Shown one piece after another: positions 50,418-59,768 of a DNA stretch of 64,000 bases (positions are counted from its first letter, which is position 1; each line of letters opens with the position of its first letter). The notes under the pieces are model-generated. The model saw nothing but the letters and a program-made list of their open reading frames with translations. It made no database searches and was not told the DNA's origin. The stretch comes from Ectocarpus siliculosus (taxonomy: Eukaryota; Sar; Phaeophyceae; Ectocarpales; Ectocarpaceae). The translations under genes and the position numbers were made by a program. The stretch spans positions 2,900,306-2,964,305 of the forward strand of contig FN649746.1 in NCBI GenBank assembly GCA_000310025.1, in the 5' to 3' direction.

Positions 50418-51923
50418 ATGTCGGATGAACATGCTGCAGAGAAGGCAGCAGCTGCGGAGAGGGCAGCAGCCGCGGCGAGGGCGGTAGAGGAATTGAGGAA
50501 GAAAGTCCAACTAGCGATGGGCAAGATCGCTGCGTTAGAGAGTGCTGGGAAGGCAGCAGGTGGTCAAGCTGGGTGGGCAGCTGGAGGAGGTGTACATGTC
50601 GGGGGTGGGCCCGGCGGTGGATCCGGGAGATTGTTTTTAGACGAGGACACGGAAGGATCGATCCAAACCATTTTTTGTCAGAGAGAGAGGGGAAGAAGCC
50701 CCATGTGTGGTACGGTGGACACCAGCAGCAGGTGACGAGAGGAGTGCAGCAGCAAAGCAGCCGCCACAACCACGTCCTTACAGGGCACAGCCAGTACCAG
50801 CATCAGCAGCAGCTGGTGCCCAACGAACGCTCACGCCCTCCCGCTGCTCCCCCTCCCGAACAGCAGCAGCAATGCAGCTGCTGTGGAGAGAAAGGTCATG
50901 CACATCAGTATTGCAAGTTCAACCTCGCCCGCAGACCGTTTCAGCAGCAGCAGAGGAACGGTGGCTTTGGCGGCGGGTCTGTGTTCCAGCTGCAGCTGCA
51001 GCAGCAACAGCAGCAGCCGCGGCAACAGCAGCTGGCGGCCGGGCTCCACGGGCGGTGTGGTTGGACAGGTGAGTGGTGGGGTGTTTGTTGGCGAGAGGGG
51101 GGGGGGGGCTGCTGCCGGTTCGTTTGCGGCGTCTCTGCCGGTAAAAGCCCCCGCCAACGTAACTTCTCTCAACACAGTTACACACCCCGCCACTCATTCT
51201 CCCCCGCGACCCACGACATCATGTGTATCACCTGCAGTAGCGCGAAAACGCGCAGAGCTGGATCTCATGGAGGCCGGTTACGGTAGCAGTGTAGCAATGC
51301 GGCAGATTCCCGGACCATACCGCGTTGTTGTAGTTTCCCCGTCCGCGGCATCGCAACAACCCAAGCAGTCACCGTCGCAGCAGCAGCAGCAGCAGCCAGC
51401 AGCCTCACTTGTGCCATCACCCACAGCAGACCATGTCGATGAGATCCGTCCTGCTGCCCCATCTTCAACGGTTGGGATTTGTGGAACGGCATCCGCACCG
51501 GCGGTCGCAGCGGCGGCTTCGGCCAGAGCTGCGGCGGCAGGAGCAACGCCGCCGGGAGCGACAGCGGCAGCGGCGTCCCCGGTTGCCGCGTTGGCGGTGG
51601 GCAGTCAAGATACGTGCGCCGACAGCGGCGGCCTGACCTGCAGCAGCGGTGGAGACGACGGCATCTACGGTTTCGAGAGGGGCGCGTCGTACCCTTTTGA
51701 CCCGGGAGGATTATTTGCGCAGGAGGTGCGTGAGAAGGGAGACCACAACAGCGGTGGTAAGGAGGACCGGAGCAGCGGTGGCCGCCGCAGCAGCAGCGGC
51801 GACGGTGGAGATGGCGCAGCCTGGGGTGGAGCGTCAACCCATCCCTTTGACAGAGGGAAGCGGTCCCGGTGGAGGAGAGCGACCAGAGGGGCCGTACTGG
51901 GAGTGGACCTCCCGTTCGATTGA
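50418..51923 (+). CDS. Gag-like coiled-coil and CCHC zinc-knuckle protein of the LTR-like element
   Basis: The first exon starts at ATG 50418 with an Ala/Glu/Arg coiled coil (EKAAAAERAAAAARAVEELR) and a Gly-rich linker. The frame shifts by -1 around 50670-50690 (T-rich stretch; indel or very short intron). It then runs EREGKKPHVWYGGHQQQ and a Gln-rich region into CSCCGEKGHAHQYC, a perfect CX2CX4HX4C knuckle. A donor G/GTGAGT at 51069 and acceptor CTGCAG at 51237 are both phase 1 and join to ARKRAELDLMEAGYGSSV in the second exon (51238-51923). That exon has Gln/Ala/Ser/Gly-rich low complexity, recurring PFD motifs (SYPFDPGG, THPFDRGK, LPFD) and a stop. CCHC knuckles bind nucleic acid in Gag proteins. 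No capsid fold can be recognised by eye. It could instead be a host RNA-binding protein. Confidence 0.55.
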
Positions 51924-53903
51924 GGTAGAGATGCATGGGCACATGCCGGGGGGTGATGCTTCCCCCCAAGCGGCACCACCGGGAGCGGCGGCGGCGGCGG
52001 CGCGGACGGCTTCGGCCGGAGCCCCGTCGCCGACAGCAGCGTCATCAGGAGCGGCGACAGCAGGACGCACTGCGACGTAGGTGGAGGCTTCGGCCAGAGC
52101 TACGTCGCCGGCAGCGGGAGTGGCGGCCTCGGCCAGAGCTCCGGGGGGGGCGGCAACGACGACGGCGGTGACGGTGGTAGCGGCCGCAGCAGCAGCAGCG
52201 GCGGCGGCGGCGGCGGTGGCTTCGGCAGCAGCGACGGCGGGAGCGGCGCCACCGGCAACGGCAGCAGTTTGAGTGGGGATGAGAGGGCGCGCGAGCGGGG
52301 GGAGAGTCTGCCCTTGTCTGTTTCCCCGCCCGCCCACCCCTCCCGTGCCCCCCCCACAACGCCACACCTGCAGCGAGCCCCGGCGACGTACGCGCAAGCT
52401 AACGCGGGGTGGGCGCAGCGTAATTCGGGGAGCAGAAGCGAACTGGAAGACGGATATTTGCCTCCGGCGGACACCCTCGAGTCGACCGAGCAGGGCGAGG
52501 ACATGGTGGCAACGACGACCTCACCATATGTGCGTCAAATTGGAGACGATGTGAAATGTTAACGAGTTTGTTTGGGTTTTATGTGGAGGCATTGGGATGT
52601 TAACTTCACGTTGTTTTGTTCTTCATGGTTTTTTATTTTTGTTGTTCCATGTCGGGTGCATTCTTCCCGTTGCGCCGAAGTCGAGGAATTCATCCAGGAA
52701 TCGCCTCCGAGAGACAATGTGTTGACGTAAACGGCATTCCTGTTTGTGGTTGCGTAATTTTTTTTGTCTGGGCTTTGACTTGTTGTGTTTCGGACCCGAA
52801 TTGGTGTACTATGCGAAATTCAATGACAACTGTCGAACTCTGCTGTTTGTACTGCTGTCAAAAACCATGGGGGGGGGGGTTGTGTATCATGTTTCTAGCC
52901 GCAGCACCAGCAGAGCAGAGTGCTTTCGTGGAGTTCTGTTCAAATTGGATTTGTTTCATGATGTTCATTACGTTTTCTTCGTTCTGCTGTGTTTTGCGCC
53001 AAGAATCAGGGGGAGGAAATGTGTTGTCATGATTCCAGACGCAACAGCAGCGAATGCATACATGTGTTCTTGTGTATGCAGGGCATGTTTCAGCTGGGGG
53101 GCTGGTTCGTACACTTTGATGTTTTGAGATATTCTCTTGGTTGGAAAGGAGGGGAAGAAAGCGCAGGCGGATCTATATGTATGTCTCGGGGAAATATTCC
53201 AGCTGGGGAACTATTGATATTGGTACTGATACTGCTGTCTTGTGCCAACACCAGTGAGAGAAGGGTGGCACAGAATTTGCATGTTTCGGAGATGTTGCAG
53301 CAGGGGGGCTGTTTGCATGGATATTTGCTTATGTTTCTATCATCTCTTGGACAACAGCTGAGGCACCGATAGCATGTGCGCGCTGTTTACGATTTGGTCC
53401 TTGGACGCTATATTGGAGGAGGGTTTGACATGTTTTGACGAGTAATGGTTGGGGCCCTTGTGCTTTCCGAATGCTTGTTTTAATTGGTCGAGAAGTTGAA
53501 ACTTTGTGTTGTTTGAGGATGTTGTGTCAATTCTTCTAAAGCTGTTTTTCCGGATTTGTCTGTCACCGACGATTTTCTGATGTAGCGCAGATATTTGTTG
53601 GTACTCTTCTGAGGATGATTCTTTTGTTTTGACGGTTTGAGAATACATTGGGTTCGTGGATAAACTGATGGAGACGCTTTGTGTTAAATTCGTAGCCAGT
53701 TTTGTAGAGGATGTTTCTCGAGTGGTTTTTTGTGTTTTTTGTATTGGTTGGAAGATTATCCACAATGGACTTCCAGATCGTATATTGTTTCAAGCAGGGG
53801 GGCTGTTTGGGGTACTTGGATACAAGATCCGATCTGCAGAGAATATGTGTGGGGGGTATACTGTTGGGGGTCCAAGTGCGGGGCCCCTCGTGAGAGCCCC
53901 GCA
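51924..53903. other. non-coding interior of the LTR-like element
   Basis: 51924-52560 is very GC-rich with GCGGCGGCAGCAGC-type simple repeats that create long Ala/Arg-rich open frames on both strands; I do not regard these as genes. 52560-53900 is T/G-rich with no convincing product. Confidence 0.55.
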
Positions 53904-54103
53904 TGTGTTCACTGAAACAGGACCTGTACTGACTTCGGTCCGCGCTGGAAGAGCACGTGTGTGTTAATCAAGGTTATATATCATCTGCATCGGTCCTCTG
54001 GGTTAACATAGTCCCCAGACAGACATCATACCGTTTGTGGGCACGGTATCCTCCGTGGGTGGGCACGGTAACCTCCTTGGGTGGTCACGGGAGTACACGA
54101 ACA
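53904..54103 (+). repeat. right LTR-like direct repeat
   Basis: 200 bp, the same sequence as 50206-50388 with a few substitutions and a 17-nt insertion (TAGTCCCCAGACAGACA). TATA-like box at 53974-53982. Confidence 0.7.
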
Positions 54104-54767
54104 GGTGGAGAAGATGTGCCAATAGGTATTGCTTGCACAGGTACATCCTCTGTGCGGATGGTTGACAGACATGCACACCTTCCCAGAAACTACTCTGCTG
54201 CTGTAGTCTATGTTTCTCTCCGCGTAACTGCTACTGCTATACAGCAGTAGTACTACTGTACTCCTGTTTGTCACCCTTACATATAGCGCGTCCCCATCCC
54301 TGTGAGCCCCACACATGGACTCACTACTGCACCATCCTTGCCGCCGTCATTTCTGGATGCACACGCATGCGTGGAAGATCTTTGACCACAGAGAGCCAGT
54401 TGTGGGGGGAAAAAACAAAAAAATCAAATTACCCAGTCACGTAAGGGTTAATATCTGTGTCGGATGCTACATAGGAAATGCGTTGGATTGTGGGTACTTG
54501 GTACGTTCCATCAAGAGGTTGGTACTTGGCTGCCGTATGTTACTATAGTTTAGAGAGGCAGACCAAATCGTTGTACCTTATGGCGGGTCCCAAGTTCCAA
54601 GCGCTCGAAGGTTAACCTACGGCCTCTTGCCCGCTTTTGCATTCCCTCAGGTACATGGGCGCCGCACCAACCTTAACACACCACACCCCATAGTTGTGCC
54701 TATACGGGCTCACTGCTGCACTTCAGTATCCTGTACCGCGAGTTCGAGGTCACACAACTACGGTGGC
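54104..54767. promoter_or_regulatory. 5' flank of NB-ARC-TPR copy 2
   Basis: About 660 bp between the right LTR-like repeat and the start codon of copy 2, so it must contain that gene's promoter. No specific element can be named. The element's right end sits close enough to affect expression. Confidence 0.4.
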
Positions 54768-57700
54768 ATGGCTGCCGATCTTGCGGATGCCACTGGCGAG
54801 GCTGCCAAGATCGCCTCGAAGATAGGCTCAGCCGCGGCGGACGCTATCCTGTTCGTGGCGGACTTGGGCGAAGAGCTTCCGCTATTGCAGCCCGTGTTTC
54901 GGACCCTCCGAATCGTTCGAGAGAAGGTGGAGACTGTGAAGAGCAATCCAGAGGATTTGACAGTGCTTCACCAAAGGTGCACGTACATCACGGCATGCTT
55001 CATCGTTAAGTGCCGCCACTGCTCCTCAGATTTGGATGTAGCGCCTCTCGAGGACTGCGTCAACGTAGTGGAGAAAATCGTGGAGCGGTATAGGAAGCGA
55101 GGCAAGATATCGAGGGTCTTGAAGGCGATCGGCGACAAGGGCGACATGGTCCGGCTGAAGGAACGACTCAGAGATCTCGAAGGCGACTTGAGTCTGGCGG
55201 GCATCGCAAGCTTGGTGTGTGGATGTTGAGCGCGTATTAGCAGCTATGTGGTTTCTCAATGCTTTGTAGAGAATGGCAGCCAACCACTGCAGCTTGTGAG
55301 CCGAAGACCGACCTCCCCTCACTGCGGTGCCAACATTCCACCCCCTACAACCCAGTCTGCCTTCCCTTCCAAGTGTTTTTTTTTGTTTGAGAGCGGGCTT
55401 AAATCAACGAACGCAGGTTCTTTGGTGTTGCTTTTGCACACCTGTGAAAATCATATAGATAGCGGCTGCGGAAGAGAAATTGCTCACATAGTATCTTGCG
55501 AAGTATTTGATGGCCGATCCCAAACCATGCTCTCCTACTGCGGTTGCTTTCCAGGAACGTATGGGCAAGAAACAAGAAGGGAATCATGAGGAGCTGTTAG
55601 CTAATACGGAAACAATTCTTCGCCAGCTGCCGAAACCGCCAGCCAAGGTAGCGAATGTTCCCAAGGGCACCCCTACACACAAAAGTTGGCACGTGGAGCG
55701 TCGTAACGTGACGGAAACGGTGTTCCAGGCGCTCAATGCCGATGGAGGGCCCCATCTGGTTGGCCTAGTGGGCGACAGCGGGGCCGGCAAGACCACCGCC
55801 GCGTCCGCAATTGTCAGCAGTACTGAGGTGCGGGAGGCTTTCTCCGACGGTATCGTGTGGCTGCCGGTGAACGAGGGTGCTCTGGATAATCTCCCCTGTT
55901 TGATGCTTCAGTTAGCTCAAATGGTGTTCGAAGACATCGGAGGCAGCGTGGGGCGTCGTCCCAGCGGATCTGACGACGGCTTGGACTACGTCAAGCAGCA
56001 GGTAGAGAATGGACACGGGAGCAAAGGACTGAAGTGCCTCGTGGTGGCCGACAACGTGTGGGAATCGGACGTGGTCTCGCAGCTGCTGGAAACCGGAATG
56101 TGGGTTCTCCTGTCAACCCGCGATGAAGAGCTGGTGAAACGTGCGAAGGGCGAGGTAGTCGGAGTCGATGAACTGTCCGAGGCAGAAGCGGAGTCGGTGC
56201 TAAGAAGAGCAGCGGAGCTATCCCCTGAGGCACGCTTGCCCGACGATGCGATGGACCTGATAGAGCTGTGCGGGCGCGTGGCGATGGACCTCGCGTTCGT
56301 AGGGCGCTGGAGTACAGTTCGCGGCAGGCAAGACCGGACGGCTTGGTCGGATGCGGCTTGTAAGGTCCGTGCAGAGATGAACAAGGAGCGGGTGAATGCT
56401 GAGAGCAACGGCAGTGAGGACTCTCGTGTGAACCGAAGGAGGGCCATCCTTCAGGCCGGTTTCGAAGATCTAGCCATTGGGTCGGATGACGAGCGGGTGC
56501 AACGTTTGTACCTGTCTCTCGCCGTGTTGCCGGATGGCCATGCCTTCACCGTTAAAGATGCGGCAGTGTTGCTGTACGACCGAGAGCCAGGCACCGAAGA
56601 CAAAGCATCAGTGGGAGCCGTCGTGGAGACCCTGGAACGCTGGACTACCATTCGTTCGGTAGAAGCAACGTACCGCATGCATGACGCCCACTCCAACTTT
56701 GCGAGGGAGAGTCTTATGGACCGCGGGGACGTGCGCCGACCTGCCATAAAGAGGTTGGTCAGGTCCATCTCCTCTCTTGAAGCTCTTCGGTCGATTAACC
56801 GATACGTGCTCAAGAGTTTATGGGCGGGGGTTCAACGCGTGGGCGGAGACGGATGGGCAACAACCCGCCCGTATGAGAAGGCGCTAGAAGCGTTAGACGA
56901 GTCAAACTCCCCGCTTTTCCGACAGAGTATCGAGGCAGTGGCATGGTTTCAAGAAGCACAGGAAGACTGGACGGGGGCCAACCGGACTTGGCGTCGACTA
57001 CTCGCGGTCGAAGAGGTGCAGTTGGGAGCTGACCATCCGTACGTCTTGAACACCTACCGCTGCCTGGCAAAGTGCGCAGAGCACCAGGGCAACGTCGAAG
57101 AGGCCAAGGAGTGGCACAGGAAGGAACGCCAAGCTCTCCCGTTGGCCATGGCCAGAGTACAGTCTAAAAACGTTGGCAGCGAGGCAGCAGGGCTTGATGA
57201 TGCGGGTAGCCTAGCGTCTCTTGCTGCCACCGTGATGACGCTCCATCCCGGCGAACGGGGTGAAGCAGAAAAGCTACTGAGACGATCTTTAGAGATCAAG
57301 ATGGCCGAGCTAGGCGGCCAAGATGATGTGCAGGTGGCCGTCGCACAGCATGACCTGGGTGTATGCATTCGAGAGGCGGGGCGGTTAGACGAGGCGGAGA
57401 TATTGCTTAGGCGATGCCTAGAGGTCAGGGAGGCAAAGCTAGGCCCAGACGACCTGAAAGTGGCCGGCACACTGCATGATTTGGGTATATGCGTCCGCGA
57501 GGCGGGAAGGCCAGACGAGGCAGAGGAGTCCCTCAGGCGTTGTCTTGAGATCAAAGAAACCAGGCTCGGCCGAAAGGACGTCGAGGTAGCCCTAACACTG
57601 TATGAGCTGGGGGGATGCCTTCGAAAAGCAAGGCGGCTGGGCGAAGCGGAGCAAGTGTTAGGCCGTTGTCTGGGTATCGTGGAGGCCGAATTCGGCGGAG

Positions 57701-58245
57701 AAAGTGCCCAGGTCGCGAACACGCTGTGTGCGCTCGTACAATGCGCTCGAGAGCGAGGGGATTTCGAGGAGACGGAGAAATTGTTGAGGCGCTGTCTCGA
57801 CATTAAGGAGGCTCAGTTGGGGCTAGAGGACGTGCAGGTGGCCAGCACGCTGTACGATCTGGGCGTGTGCATTCTCGCCGCGGGACGAGTCGAAGAGGCG
57901 GAAAGGTTGCTGAAACGCTGTCTACAGGTTCGGGAAACCAAGCTTGGTCCGCAGCATGTGGAAGTAGCCAGCACACTGTATGAGCTGAGCTCATGCTTTC
58001 GAAGGGCAGGGCGACTTGGTGAGGAGGAGCAGGTCCTGAGGCGCTGCCTGGGCATCGTGGAAGACAGGCTGGGCCCAGAGAATATTGGGGTTGCCAACAC
58101 CTTGCGGTGTCTAGAGACGTGTGTTCGGGAGGCAGGGCGGCTGGAGGAGGCTGAGGGATTGTCTAGAAGAATTGTGCAGATCCAAGAAGGCGAGATCAGC
58201 CAAGAGAATGCGAAGAAAAGCTTGCCCCACGTAAGACCAAGATAA
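54768..58245 (+). CDS. NB-ARC-TPR NLR-like receptor, copy 2
   Basis: Exons 54768-55214 and 55555-58245, phase-0 intron (donor GTGTGT, acceptor TTTCCAG); about 1,045 residues. The N-terminal ~149 residues are helical (MAADLADATGEAAKIAS, EELPLLQPVFRTLRIV, VKSNPEDLTVLHQRCTYITA, RYRKRGKISRVLKAIGDKGD) and align with copy 1, resembling HeLo/MLKL-type four-helix bundles. NB-ARC: P-loop GDSGAGKTT (~222), LKCLVVADNVWESDVV, WVLLSTRDEELVKR, ELCGRVAMDLAFVGR and MHD in YRMHDAHSNFARE. Seven regular 42-residue TPRs follow (for example EAEILLRRCLEVREAKLGPD), then a partial eighth and a polar tail ending PHVRPR. All switch motifs are intact, so the gene looks functional. Exon 1 ends about 11 codons earlier than in copy 1, whose extra stretch reads EGKVDDMKKTL. 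An in-frame ATG at 55510 would be the start only if the upstream exon were not used. Confidence 0.9.
57240..58200 (+). repeat. 126-bp direct repeats encoding TPRs
   Basis: Seven to eight tandem 126-nt units in one uninterrupted exon, each with LLRRCLxIxExxLGxxxVxVAxTLxxL. The adjacent units sharing GCLGIVE/RCLGIVE and RRCLEVREAKLG hint at past exchange between repeats. Confidence 0.82.
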
Positions 58246-59768
58246 ATCGTTTGTAAAGGTCTCACGAAAACCATGGATAATTCAACTGTTTGCCACAGAG
58301 TCAAAGTGTACAATTTGTTTGAATGAATTTCCGTCGTTGTGGCAAACCAGTTAGTGCGAGTGCTCTTCCGAGCCTGCATTCTACACAAACGTCTCACTCG
58401 GAGCGCCGCACGGTGCCAAACTTCTGGTTTCACGACTGGGTTCTCGTGGCGCGTGTGCATTTGCGGTCTTCAAGGTAGCGAAGGGTGTCGGGAAATCCTC
58501 TTTAACACGATTGAACTTGTTCGCCTATACCGTGGTATTTGGATGCATTTGTCTCTGAAAGGTGGAACTACATGATCCTTGCGTTCAGCTGTTGGATAAA
58601 CAAACTCATGACTCAGAGCGTAGATTTGGACATGCAGCTCAAGTGAGAGAGCCCTCGAACCACGACGGCCTAGTGCGATCCATTTTACTAAGACACGGAG
58701 AATGGTGTCACTGAAGCAAATGTTAACACAACGAACGATAACCGCCAAAAAAAAAAATGGTAGTCCGCCATTAATGGGCTCTAAAGACACTTGTGTCAAA
58801 ACCGAAAGCTATGGCTTCTCCGCAAGGCGTTGCACCCAGCAGAACCAAGACGACAAGTAAGGCTTCACTAAAGCGACAAAGAGAGCCAAAACCGCCTGGC
58901 AAAATTAATGCGGGCTACCGTGCACAGGGCCAGATGCCCCGCGGGCCGGCGTCATCATACACCAAGGCTGCAGCTCCTCTTCGTGGCGACGCGCTTTCAT
59001 ACACACGGCACACAAGTCCCTCGATCTTACTAGACATGAGACAGCGTCCCTTCGAGCAGGGCTGCCGTGGACTTTGAGCGACGCATGGCTCGCACAACAA
59101 TCTTCGATAAAATTAACACGAGGCTCTACGCTAAAGCTGTAGCCACGAGTGGGAGCGAACACAGAACCAACCGATCAAGCTGGCACCAGCCTTCGCCGAA
59201 CACCCGCTCCCTTCCGATCAAGCTCTCTAAGCGAGCCGTACTGGACGAGACGTTCAAGATTTCTCAACCACAGCACGTGCTTGTGCTTTCCCGCTCCCCG
59301 CTTCTCGCCCGAGGAGGGATTGTCTGTGTTTCTGCTTGTGATCGTGCCTGAGGCAAATCGGGCCGTTCGGTCGAGTTATGATCGGCTGTACGCCTTGCCG
59401 TCGCCGTGCTGGTCGACCCATGCCTGAAGTCAGAGAGCGGTAGACGCGGTGCCGTTGGGTTAGGAAACGGACAAGCTCGCCCGAGGAGAGAAAAATAGGC
59501 GAAAGTGGGCTAAATGTGGAGCGGCATGACTTCCCGAGATCCTGAGCTTCAACAGAGTGTATTGGCATTTACGTACAGCCCCGAAAAACTTGGGGCTTCT
59601 CCAACTCCGCGGAAATTGTCGCACCCGATACTCGCGCGTGCGCGAACAAAGCAGCGCTTCAGCAGAAGCAAAAACACAGCGCAAAGACCACTCCTGGTAT
59701 CTACACACTGCAACAAATACATGAAGGGTTGGAATAAGCCGTTCAACACCTCTATCTAGGCCGGATGG
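58246..59768. other. intergenic between NB-ARC-TPR copy 2 and NDUFV1 (convergent)
   Basis: Contains the 3' ends of both genes. A short frame from ATG 58811 (MASPQGVAPSRTKTTSKASL) has no recognised domain and I do not call it a gene. Confidence 0.5.

Larger units (their letters stand above)
50206..54103 (+). mobile_element. non-autonomous LTR-retrotransposon-like element with gag-type gene only
   Basis: Two direct repeats bound the element: 50206-50388 (183 bp) and 53904-54103 (200 bp), each starting TGTGTTCACTG and ending AACA (TG...CA). By hand alignment they differ by about eight or nine substitutions and one 17-nt insertion in the right copy. Both carry a TATA-like TTATATATC and an internal CCGTGGGTGGGCACGGTAAC-type repeat. 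Between them lies a gene for a coiled-coil/CCHC-knuckle protein, followed by about 2 kb of GC-rich then T/G-rich DNA. I found no protease, integrase, reverse transcriptase or RNase H motif. No target-site duplication or convincing tRNA primer site is visible, so the assignment rests on the repeats and the Gag-like gene. It resembles what plant literature calls TR-GAG or LARD elements. Confidence 0.6.

Noticed and set aside
51834-52397. Ala/Arg-rich open frames on both strands
   Set aside because: Produced by GCG/GCA simple repeats; composition only, no motif.
53340-53765. 141-residue minus-strand open frame in the LTR-like element
   Set aside because: Ser/Thr/Lys/Gln-rich, no domain, in T/G-rich DNA; could be chance.
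58811-59077. Short open frame MASPQGVAPS...
   Set aside because: No domain, no conserved neighbour signal and no supporting splice structure.
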